Assembly: GCA_032718475.1 (NCBI GenBank)
Contig: JAUCBJ010002059.1
Location: 1-23,083, forward strand
Length of the DNA: 23,083 bases
From: Nemertoderma westbladi
Lineage: Eukaryota > Xenacoelomorpha > Nemertodermatida > Nemertodermatidae
Direction of reading: 5' to 3'
Part shown: one piece after another, positions 11,776 through 22,104 of the stretch
Layout of the letters: every line of letters begins with the position of its first letter
Numbering within the stretch: position 1 is the first letter of the stretch
The notes under the pieces: model-generated
Seen by the model: the letters and a program-made list of their open reading frames with translations, nothing else
Databases searched by the model: none
What the model was told of the DNA's origin: nothing
Translations under genes and position numbers: made by a program

Positions 11776-11983
11776 GAGCTGGGGGAAGATCTTCTCTGTG
11801 CTGGGGGTAAGCGCGCGTAAGAAAAGGGGGAAGAGGGGGAAAGAAAAGGGGTATGGATCTATAAATAGCATCCAATGGGACGCCTCTATTTTACGACCGT
11901 TCTATACTGTAAACATACAGCTGTCTACCTTATTGAGAAGTGGTAATACTACTTAATAGTTGCTAAACTTACCCCCCCCCCCC
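11776..11983 (+). repeat. Header of block A1 (purine tract, TATA-like motif, poly-C)
   Basis: Order of elements: GCTGGGGGAAGATC; GTAAGCGCGCG; a purine tract with several G runs (11820-11851); TATAAATA (11860-11867); CCAAT (11872-11876); then AT-mixed sequence ending in a run of 12 C (11972-11983) that opens the minisatellite. The same header recurs at 14032, 15850, 18069, 19886 and 22105. Confidence 0.9.
11860..11867 (+). promoter_or_regulatory. TATA-box-like motif in the header
   Basis: TATAAATA matches the TATA consensus. It is present in all six headers (also 14085, 15934, 18122, 19970 and 22158) at the same place after a G-rich purine tract, so it could start transcription through the C-rich array. 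The position of CCAAT downstream rather than upstream is not typical of a promoter. Without transcript data this is a guess. Confidence 0.3.
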
Positions 11984-13635
11984 ACCCACCTACTGTATCA
12001 TTACACACCTACTGTACTTAACCATGCATACCCATTCCTACATACCTACTTACACGTACCCTCCCACCCACCTAAGCACGTCGACTTAACTGCACCCACC
12101 CACCGATCTAAGCACACCTACTTAACCGCACCCCCTACCCACCTAAGTACGTATACTTACCCACACCCACCCACCTACCTAAGCACAACTACTTAACTGC
12201 ACCCACCCACTCTCCTAAGCACATCTACTTAACCGCACACACCCACCAACCTAAGCACGTCTAGTTAACCACACCCACCCACCTAAGCACATCGACTTAA
12301 CCGCACCCACCCACCCATCTAAGCACACCTACTTAACCGCACCCACCCACCCACCTAAGCACACCTACTTAACCGCACCCACCCGCCCTCCTAAGCACGT
12401 CTACTTACCCGCACCCACCCACCCATCTAAACACGTCTACTTAACCGCACCCACCCACCCACCTAAGCACGTGTACTTAACCGCACCCACCCACCCACCT
12501 AAGCACGTGTACTTAACCACACCCACCCACCCACCTAAGCACGTATACTTACCCGCACCCACCTCCTACCTAAGCACACCTAGTCAACCGCACCCACCTA
12601 AGCACATCGACTTAACCGCACCCACCCACCCACATAAGCACGTGTACTTAACCACACCTACCCACCCACCCACCTAAGCACGTATACTTACCCGCACCCA
12701 CCTCCTACCTAAGCACACCTAGTTAACCGCACCCACCTAAGCACATCGACTTAACCGCACCCACGCACCCACATAAGCACGTGTACTTAACCACACCAAC
12801 CCACCCACCCACCTAAGCACGTATACTTACCCGCACCCACCTCCTACCTAAGCACACATAGTTAACCGCACCCACCTAAGCACGTATACTTAACCACACC
12901 CACCCACCCACCTAAGCACGTTTACTTAACCACACCCACCCACCCACCTAAGCACATCGACTTAACGGCTAAGCACACCTACTTAACCGCACGTGTACTT
13001 AACCGGAAACAATCAACCAACCCACCTAAGCACGTCTACTTAACCGCAAAGCACACCTACTTAACCGCACCCACCCACCTACATAAGAACGTCTACTTAA
13101 CCGCACCCACCCACCCACCTAAGCACACCTACTTAACCGCACCAACCCACCTACATAAGCACGTCTACTTAACCACACCCACCCACCCTCCTAAGCACGT
13201 CTACTTAACCGCACCCACCCATCTACCTAAGCACAACTACTTAACTGCACCCACCCACCCACCTAAGCACATCGACTTAGCCGCACCCACCCACCCACCT
13301 AAGCACACCTACTTAACCGCACCCGGCCACCCACCTTCCTAAGCACATCGACTTAACCGCACCCACCCACCCACCTAAGCACACCTACTTAACTGCACCC
13401 ACCCACCCACCTAAGCACACCTACTTAACTGCACCCACCCACCAACCTAAGCAAGTCTACTTAACCGCATCCACACACCAAACTAAGCAAGCACGTCTAC
13501 TTAACCACACCCAACCTCCCCTACCCCTACACACCTAATTACCCGCACTCACCTACCCCTACCCACCATCCCTCCCTCCCACACCCTATTTACCCGCACC
13601 GACCGCCCGAACCTAACAAACACACCCACCCCTAC
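11984..13635 (+). repeat. C-rich ~35-bp minisatellite, long array of block A1
   Basis: About 40 monomers of the form CCTAAGCACACCTACTTAAC followed by CGCACCCACCCACCCA. The variable core is CACACCTAC, CACGTCTAC, CACATCGAC, CACGTGTAC or CACGTATAC. Between 12541 and ~12890 four monomers form a 139-bp second-order repeat; CACGTATAC with its following CTCCTACC recurs at 12541, 12680 and 12819. The last ~130 bp (from 13505) are degenerate CCTACCCC-type sequence. Frames rich in THPPKH/YLT are by-products. Confidence 0.97.
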
Positions 13636-14031
13636 TTTTCCTACCTTATTCAGACTCCATGGCAAACATTCTCGGAGCAATCGTGCCGTACCAGAAATTT
13701 GCAAAAACGTAAAGCAGGGACAGTTTTCGCCAAAACCTTTTTTACAAGAACCTTTTTTTATAATCGTTTCCTATAAAATAATGCTAAGTTTTTACATCCT
13801 AGAACATTCGATAACTATTGTAATTAATTAATAGGTTGGTTGCTTTTTTTACCATATATTATTAAATAAATGTGAGATAGTTAGTGCAGTTAGTTTAATT
13901 ATAATATCGTAAACATCACTGCACAAAAACGCGTTTTACACACCAGATCTTTAAAACATTACCTTTATTCGCATGCGAAAATAAGGGTTATGCCAGAGCC
14001 AGCCTAGAGGCCAAGCAAGGTACCGGTAGCC
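13636..14031 (+). repeat. Trailer of block A1
   Basis: Conserved ~396-bp AT-rich segment from TTTTCCTACCTTATTCAGAC to GGTACCGGTAGCC. It has two perfect 12-bp palindromes, AAAACGCGTTTT (13926-13937) and TTCGCATGCGAA (13968-13979). No tRNA, snRNA or protein gene is recognisable in it. Confidence 0.9.
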
Positions 14032-14209
14032 GTAAGCGCGCGTAAGAAAAGGGGGAAGAGGGGGAAAGAAAAGGGGTATGGATCTATAAATAGCATACAA
14101 TGGGACGCCTCTATTTTACGACCGTTCTATACTGTAAACATACAGCTGTCTACCTTATGGAGAAGTGGTAATACTACTTAATAGTTGCTAAACTTACCCC
14201 CCCCCCCCC
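14032..14209 (+). repeat. Header of block B1
   Basis: Same header as A from GTAAGCGCGCG on, without the upstream GAGCTGGGGGAAGATC part. B-type bases are AGCATACAAT (so no CCAAT) and CTTATGGAGAAG. TATAAATA is at 14085-14092; poly-C of 13 ends at 14209. Confidence 0.9.
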
Positions 14210-15031
14210 ACCCACCTACTGTATCATTACCCACCTACTGTACTTAACCATACATACCCATTCCTACATACCTACTTACACGTACCCTCCCACCCACCTA
14301 AGCACGTCGACTTAACTGCACCCACCCACCGATCTAAGCACACCTACTTAACCGCACCCACCTACCCACCTAAGCACGTATACTTACCCACACCCACCCA
14401 CCTACCTAAGCACAACTACTTAACTGCAAAGCACGTCTACTTAACCGCACCCACCCACACACCTAAGCACGCCTACTTACCCGCACCCACCCACACACCT
14501 AAGCACGTCTACTTAACCGCAAACACCCACCCACCCACCTAAGCATATCGACTTAACCGCACCCACCCACCCACCTAAGCACACCTCCTTAACCGCACGT
14601 GTACTTAACCGCAAACAATCAACCAACCCACCTAAGCACGTCTACTTAACCGCACCCACCCATTCACCTAAGCACACCTACTTAACCGCACCCACCCACC
14701 TACATAAGAACGTCTACTTAACCGCACCCACCCACCCACCTAAGCACACCTAATTAACCGCACCAACCCACCTACATAAGCACGTCTACTTCACCGCACC
14801 CACCCACCCACCGAAGCACACCTACTTAACCGCACCAACCCACCTACATAAGCACGTCTACTTAACCGCACCCACCCACCTTCCTAAGCACGTCTACTTA
14901 ACCGCACCCACCCATCTACCTAAGCACAACTACTTAACTGCACCCACCCACTCAACTAAGCACATCGACTTAGCCGCACCCACCCACCCACCTAAGCACA
15001 CCTACTTAACCGCACCCGGCCAGCCACCCAC
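14210..15031 (+). repeat. C-rich ~35-bp minisatellite, short array of block B1
   Basis: About 22-24 monomers of the same family as A, roughly half its length. It lacks the 139-bp second-order repeat. Part of it (about 14690-14870) alternates CACACCTAC and ACATAAGCACGTCTAC monomers as dimers near 69 bp. Confidence 0.95.
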
Positions 15032-15440
15032 TTTTCCTACCTTATTCAGACTCCATGGCAAACATTCTCGGAGCAATCGTGCCGTACCAGAAATTTGCAA
15101 AAACGTAAAGCAGGGACAGTTTTCGCCAAAACCTTTTTTACAAGAACCTTTTTTTATAATCGTTTCCTATAAAATAATGCTAAGTTTTTACATCCTAGAA
15201 CATTCGATAACTATTGTAAATTATTGTAATTAATTAATAGGCTGGTTGCTTTTTTTACCATATATTATTAAATAAATGTGAGATAGTTAGTGTAGTTAGT
15301 TTAAATATAATATCATAAACATCACTGCACAAAAACACGTTTTACACACCAGATCTTTAAAACATTACCTTTATTCGCATGCGAAAATAAGGGTTATGCC
15401 AGAGCCAGCCTAGAGGCCAAGCAAGGTACCGGTAGCCGTA
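15032..15440 (+). repeat. Trailer of block B1
   Basis: Same trailer as A but with a ~12-bp tandem duplication (TTGTAAATTATTGTAATTAA) and with the palindrome changed to AAAACACGTTTT. It ends at GGTAGCCGTA. Confidence 0.9.
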
Positions 15441-15849
15441 GCAATGCAAGAAGCTAGAAGCTTCCTATTGGGTGCTATTTTTAGATCCTTCCCCCTTTTC
15501 TTACCCCCTCATCCGTGCCACCACTGGTTCAGCCAAACAACCCAGGCAGCTCCGTAGCCCATCATTGTTCCAATTCTTCCGGTAGGCTATCATTACGGCT
15601 CTCCTAATTTGTTTCAAATTTGTTTCACTGGCATACTTAACATTGTTCCAATTTTTTGAGCTCCGTAGCCCATCATTGTTCCAATTCTACGGTAGACTAT
15701 CATTACGGCCCTCCTAATTTGTTTCAAATTTGTTTCACTGGCATACATAGCATTGCAGGTAGGACACCATTACGTGGCTCCTAATATGTTTCAATTATGT
15801 TCCAATTTTGTTTCAACTAACAGAGACATACTAGTGGCAGTACGCGGGC
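15441..15849 (+). repeat. Spacer C1 with internal ~111-bp repeats and inverted header piece
   Basis: Found only between B and A. It starts with a small inverted repeat, GAAGCTAGAAGCTTC (15450-15464). Then comes an inverted, shortened copy of the header purine-tract/TATA region (15464-15504). Two direct ~111-bp copies follow (15549-15659 and 15660-~15770, both with GCTCCGTAGCCCATCATTG), plus a partial third. No ORF. Confidence 0.9.
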
Positions 15850-16056
15850 GAGCTGGGGGAAGATCTTCTCTGTGCTGGGGGTAAGCGCGCGTAAGAAAAG
15901 GGGGAAGAGGGGGAAAGAAAAGGGGTATGGATCTATAAATAGCATCCAATGGGACGCCTCTATTTTACGACCGTTCTATACTGTAAACATACAGCTGTCT
16001 ACCTTATTGAGAAGTGGTAATACTACTTAATAGTTGCTAAACTTACCCCCCCTCCC
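15850..16056 (+). repeat. Header of block A2
   Basis: A-type header with TATAAATA at 15934-15941 and CCAAT after it. The poly-C is interrupted by a T (CCCCCCCTCCC), unlike the other copies. Confidence 0.9.
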
Positions 16057-17672
16057 ACCCACCTACTGTATCATTACACACCTACTGTACTTAACCATGC
16101 ATACCCATTCCTACATACCTACTTACACGTACCCTCCCACCCACCTAAGCACGTCGACTTAACTGCACCCACCCACCGATCTAAGCACACCTACTTAACC
16201 GCACCCCCTACCCACCTAAGTACGTATACTTACCCACACCCACCCACCTACCTAAGCACAACTACTTAACTGCACCCACCCACTCTCCTAAGCACATCTA
16301 CTTAACCGCACACACCCACCAACCTAAGCACGTCTAGTTAACCACACCCACCCACCTAAGCACATCGACTTAACCGCACCCACCCACCCATCTAAGCACA
16401 CCTACTTAACCGCACCCACCCACCCACCTAAGCACACCTACTTAACCGCACCCACCCGCCCTCCTAAGCACGTCTACTTACCCGCACCCACCCACCCATC
16501 TAAACACGTCTACTTAACCGCACCCACCCACCCACCTAAGCACGTGTACTTAACCACACCCACCCACCCACCTAAGCACGTATACTTACCCGCACCCACC
16601 TCCTACCTAAGCACACCTAGTCAACCGCACCCACCTAAGCACATCGACTTAACCGCACCCACCCACCCACATAAGCACGTGTACTTAACCACACCTACCC
16701 ACCCACCCACCTAAGCACGTATACTTACCCGCACCCACCTCCTACCTAAGCACACCTAGTTAACCGCACCCACCTAAGCACATCGACTTAACCGCACCCA
16801 CGCACCCACATAAGCACGTGTACTTAACCACACCAACCCACCCACCCACCTAAGCACGTATACTTACCCGCACCCACCTCCTACCTAAGCACACATAGTT
16901 AACCGCACCCACCTAAGCACGTATACTTAACCACACCCACCCACCCACCTAAGCACGTTTACTTAACCACACCCACCCACCCACCTAAGCACATCGACTT
17001 AACGGCTAAGCACACCTACTTAACCGCACGTGTACTTAACCGGAAACAATCAACCAACCCACCTAAGCACGTCTACTTAACCGCAAAGCACACCTACTTA
17101 ACCGCACCCACCCACCTACATAAGAACGTCTACTTAACCGCACCCACCCACCCACCTAAGCACACCTACTTAACCGCACCAACCCACCTACATAAGCACG
17201 TCTACTTAACCACACCCACCCACCCTCCTAAGCACGTCTACTTAACCGCACCCACCCATCTACCTAAGCACAACTACTTAACTGCACCCACCCACCCACC
17301 TAAGCACATCGACTTAGCCGCACCCACCCACCCACCTAAGCACACCTACTTAACCGCACCCGGCCACCCACCTTCCTAAGCACATCGACTTAACCGCACC
17401 CACCCACCCACCTAAGCACACCTACTTAACTGCACCCACCCACCCACCTAAGCACACCTACTTAACTGCACCCACCCACCAACCTAAGCAAGTCTACTTA
17501 ACCGCATCCACACACCAAACTAAGCAAGCACGTCTACTTAACCACACCCAACCTCCCCTACCCCTACACACCTAATTACCCGCACTCACCTACCCCTACC
17601 CACCATCCCTCCCTCCCACACCCTATTTACCCGCACCGACCGCCCGAACCTAACAAACACACCCACCCCTAC
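16057..17672 (+). repeat. C-rich minisatellite of block A2
   Basis: Long A-type array, including three 139-bp second-order repeats, and one monomer shorter than A1. Confidence 0.95.
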
Positions 17673-18068
17673 TTTTCCTACCTTATTCAGACTCCATGGC
17701 AAACATTCTCGGAGCAATCGTGCCGTACCAGAAATTTGCAAAAACGTAAAGCAGGGACAGTTTTCGCCAAAACCTTTTTTACAAGAACCTTTTTTTATAA
17801 TCGTTTCCTATAAAATAATGCTAAGTTTTTACATCCTAGAACATTCGATAACTATTGTAATTAATTAATAGGTTGGTTGCTTTTTTTACCATATATTATT
17901 AAATAAATGTGAGATAGTTAGTGCAGTTAGTTTAATTATAATATCGTAAACATCACTGCACAAAAACGCGTTTTACACACCAGATCTTTAAAACATTACC
18001 TTTATTCGCATGCGAAAATAAGGGTTATGCCAGAGCCAGCCTAGAGGCCAAGCAAGGTACCGGTAGCC
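17673..18068 (+). repeat. Trailer of block A2
   Basis: A-type trailer with the intact AAAACGCGTTTT palindrome, no difference from A1 noticed by eye. Confidence 0.9.
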
Positions 18069-18245
18069 GTAAGCGCGCGTAAGAAAAGGGGGAAGAGGGG
18101 GAAAGAAAAGGGGTATGGATCTATAAATAGCATACAATGGGACGCCTCTATTTTACGACCGTTCTATACTGTAAACATACAGCTGTCTACCTTATGGAGA
18201 AGTGGTAATACTACTTAATAGTTGCTAAACTTACCCCCCCCCCCC
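18069..18245 (+). repeat. Header of block B2
   Basis: B-type header (AGCATACAAT, CTTATGGAG); TATAAATA at 18122-18129; poly-C of 12. Confidence 0.9.
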
Positions 18246-19067
18246 ACCCACCTACTGTATCATTACCCACCTACTGTACTTAACCATACATACCCATTCC
18301 TACATACCTACTTACACGTACCCTCCCACCCACCTAAGCACGTCGACTTAACTGCACCCACCCACCGATCTAAGCACACCTACTTAACCGCACCCACCTA
18401 CCCACCTAAGCACGTATACTTACCCACACCCACCCACCTACCTAAGCACAACTACTTAACTGCAAAGCACGTCTACTTAACCGCACCCACCCACACACCT
18501 AAGCACGCCTACTTACCCGCACCCACCCACACACCTAAGCACGTCTACTTAACCGCAAACACCCACCCACCCACCTAAGCATATCGACTTAACCGCACCC
18601 ACCCACCCACCTAAGCACACCTCCTTAACCGCACGTGTACTTAACCGCAAACAATCAACCAACCCACCTAAGCACGTCTACTTAACCGCACCCACCCATT
18701 CACCTAAGCACACCTACTTAACCGCACCCACCCACCTACATAAGAACGTCTACTTAACCGCACCCACCCACCCACCTAAGCACACCTAATTAACCGCACC
18801 AACCCACCTACATAAGCACGTCTACTTCACCGCACCCACCCACCCACCGAAGCACACCTACTTAACCGCACCAACCCACCTACATAAGCACGTCTACTTA
18901 ACCGCACCCACCCACCTTCCTAAGCACGTCTACTTAACCGCACCCACCCATCTACCTAAGCACAACTACTTAACTGCACCCACCCACTCAACTAAGCACA
19001 TCGACTTAGCCGCACCCACCCACCCACCTAAGCACACCTACTTAACCGCACCCGGCCAGCCACCCAC
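18246..19067 (+). repeat. C-rich minisatellite of block B2
   Basis: Short B-type array with the same monomer order as B1. The 118-residue frame over it (18222-18578) is a by-product of the repeat. Confidence 0.95.
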
Positions 19068-19476
19068 TTTTCCTACCTTATTCAGACTCCATGGCAAACA
19101 TTCTCGGAGCAATCGTGCCGTACCAGAAATTTGCAAAAACGTAAAGCAGGGACAGTTTTCGCCAAAACCTTTTTTACAAGAACCTTTTTTTATAATCGTT
19201 TCCTATAAAATAATGCTAAGTTTTTACATCCTAGAACATTCGATAACTATTGTAAATTATTGTAATTAATTAATAGGCTGGTTGCTTTTTTTACCATATA
19301 TTATTAAATAAATGTGAGATAGTTAGTGTAGTTAGTTTAAATATAATATCATAAACATCACTGCACAAAAACACGTTTTACACACCAGATCTTTAAAACA
19401 TTACCTTTATTCGCATGCGAAAATAAGGGTTATGCCAGAGCCAGCCTAGAGGCCAAGCAAGGTACCGGTAGCCGTA
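19068..19476 (+). repeat. Trailer of block B2
   Basis: B-type trailer with the ~12-bp duplication and the changed palindrome, as in B1. Confidence 0.9.
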
Positions 19477-19885
19477 GCAATGCAAGAAGCTAGAAGCTTC
19501 CTATTGGGTGCTATTTTTAGATCCTTCCCCCTTTTCTTACCCCCTCATCCGTGCCACCACTGGTTCAGCCAAACAACCCAGGCAGCTCCGTAGCCCATCA
19601 TTGTTCCAATTCTTCCGGTAGGCTATCATTACGGCTCTCCTAATTTGTTTCAAATTTGTTTCACTGGCATACTTAACATTGTTCCAATTTTTTGAGCTCC
19701 GTAGCCCATCATTGTTCCAATTCTACGGTAGACTATCATTACGGCCCTCCTAATTTGTTTCAAATTTGTTTCACTGGCATACATAGCATTGCAGGTAGGA
19801 CACCATTACGTGGCTCCTAATATGTTTCAATTATGTTCCAATTTTGTTTCAACTAACAGAGACATACTAGTGGCAGTACGCGGGC
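19477..19885 (+). repeat. Spacer C2
   Basis: Second copy of spacer C, 4,036 bp after C1. The inverted header piece lies at 19500-19540 and the ~111-bp direct repeats start at 19585 and 19696. Confidence 0.9.
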
Positions 19886-22104
19886 GAGCTGGGGGAAGAT
19901 CTTCTCTGTGCTGGGGGTAAGCGCGCGTAAGAAAAGGGGGAAGAGGGGGAAAGAAAAGGGGTATGGATCTATAAATAGCATCCAATGGGACGCCTCTATT
20001 TTACGACCGTTCTATACTGTAAACATACAGCTGTCTACCTTATTGAGAAGTGGTAATACTACTTAATAGTTGCTAAACTTACCCCCCCCCCCACCCACCT
20101 ACTGTATCATTACACACCTACTGTACTTAACCATGCATACCCATTCCTACATACCTACTTACACGTACCCTCCCACCCACCTAAGCACGTCGACTTAACT
20201 GCACCCACCCACCGATCTAAGCACACCTACTTAACCGCACCCCCTACCCACCTAAGTACGTATACTTACCCACACCCACCCACCTACCTAAGCACAACTA
20301 CTTAACTGCACCCACCCACTCTCCTAAGCACATCTACTTAACCGCACACACCCACCAACCTAAGCACGTCTAGTTAACCACACCCACCCACCTAAGCACA
20401 TCGACTTAACCGCACCCACCCACCCATCTAAGCACACCTACTTAACCGCACCCACCCACCCACCTAAGCACACCTACTTAACCGCACCCACCCGCCCTCC
20501 TAAGCACGTCTACTTACCCGCACCCACCCACCCATCTAAACACGTCTACTTAACCGCACCCACCCACCCACCTAAGCACGTGTACTTAACCACACCCACC
20601 CACCCACCTAAGCACGTATACTTACCCGCACCCACCTCCTACCTAAGCACACCTAGTCAACCGCACCCACCTAAGCACATCGACTTAACCGCACCCACCC
20701 ACCCACATAAGCACGTGTACTTAACCACACCTACCCACCCACCCACCTAAGCACGTATACTTACCCGCACCCACCTCCTACCTAAGCACACCTAGTTAAC
20801 CGCACCCACCTAAGCACATCGACTTAACCGCACCCACGCACCCACATAAGCACGTGTACTTAACCACACCAACCCACCCACCCACCTAAGCACGTATACT
20901 TACCCGCACCCACCTCCTACCTAAGCACACATAGTTAACCGCACCCACCTAAGCACGTATACTTAACCACACCCACCCACCCACCTAAGCACGTTTACTT
21001 AACCACACCCACCCACCCACCTAAGCACATCGACTTAACGGCTAAGCACACCTACTTAACCGCACGTGTACTTAACCGGAAACAATCAACCAACCCACCT
21101 AAGCACGTCTACTTAACCGCAAAGCACACCTACTTAACCGCACCCACCCACCTACATAAGAACGTCTACTTAACCGCACCCACCCACCCACCTAAGCACA
21201 CCTACTTAACCGCACCAACCCACCTACATAAGCACGTCTACTTAACCACACCCACCCACCCTCCTAAGCACGTCTACTTAACCGCACCCACCCATCTACC
21301 TAAGCACAACTACTTAACTGCACCCACCCACCCACCTAAGCACATCGACTTAGCCGCACCCACCCACCCACCTAAGCACACCTACTTAACCGCACCCGGC
21401 CACCCACCTTCCTAAGCACATCGACTTAACCGCACCCACCCACCCACCTAAGCACACCTACTTAACTGCACCCACCCACCCACCTAAGCACACCTACTTA
21501 ACTGCACCCACCCACCAACCTAAGCAAGTCTACTTAACCGCATCCACACACCAAACTAAGCAAGCACGTCTACTTAACCACACCCAACCTCCCCTACCCC
21601 TACACACCTAATTACCCGCACTCACCTACCCCTACCCACCATCCCTCCCTCCCACACCCTATTTACCCGCACCGACCGCCCGAACCTAACAAACACACCC
21701 ACCCCTACTTTTCCTACCTTATTCAGACTCCATGGCAAACATTCTCGGAGCAATCGTGCCGTACCAGAAATTTGCAAAAACGTAAAGCAGGGACAGTTTT
21801 CGCCAAAACCTTTTTTACAAGAACCTTTTTTTATAATCGTTTCCTATAAAATAATGCTAAGTTTTTACATCCTAGAACATTCGATAACTATTGTAATTAA
21901 TTAATAGGTTGGTTGCTTTTTTTACCATATATTATTAAATAAATGTGAGATAGTTAGTGCAGTTAGTTTAATTATAATATCGTAAACATCACTGCACAAA
22001 AACGCGTTTTACACACCAGATCTTTAAAACATTACCTTTATTCGCATGCGAAAATAAGGGTTATGCCAGAGCCAGCCTAGAGGCCAAGCAAGGTACCGGT
22101 AGCC
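19886..22104 (+). repeat. Block A3 (start of third higher-order unit)
   Basis: Header 19886-20092 (TATAAATA at 19970-19977, 11 C), minisatellite 20093-21708, trailer 21709-22104, all A-type. Like A2 it has the single CACGTGTAC monomer at the point where A1 has two. Confidence 0.95.

Larger units (their letters stand above)
11776..15849 (+). repeat. Satellite higher-order unit 1 (A-B-C, ~4.07 kb)
   Basis: First full copy of a higher-order repeat made of long block A (11776-14031), short block B (14032-15440) and spacer C (15441-15849). Both blocks share header, C-rich minisatellite and trailer. The next unit starts 4,074 bp later and the third 4,036 bp after that. Copies look nearly identical even in the order of monomer variants. 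The left edge of the array is at GAGCTGGGGG, where homology to units 2 and 3 begins. Confidence 0.95.
15850..19885 (+). repeat. Satellite higher-order unit 2 (A-B-C, 4,036 bp)
   Basis: Second full unit. Its A array lacks one ~36-bp CACGTGTAC monomer that unit 1 has twice in a row (12466-12520), which accounts for most of the 38-bp length difference. Otherwise monomer order matches unit 1. Confidence 0.95.

Noticed and set aside
11732-11956. Plus-strand ORF of 74 codons at the array edge
   Set aside because: It spans the boundary between unique flank and satellite header; the header part recurs elsewhere without the same frame start.
11960-12677. His/Pro/Lys/Thr-rich ORFs in the satellite (also 18222-18578, 22258-22497 and 22772-22978)
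   Set aside because: They are read-through of C-rich monomers. Monomer length varies by non-multiples of three, so frames are not kept along the array.
11984-13635. CRISPR-like regular array
   Set aside because: The spaced parts are variants of one monomer rather than unique spacers, the setting is animal DNA, and there are no cas genes.
13680-13770. snRNA-like segment in the trailer (CCTTTTTTACAAG resembling the U5 loop)
   Set aside because: Only a few bases agree; no Sm site, stems or terminator in the right places.
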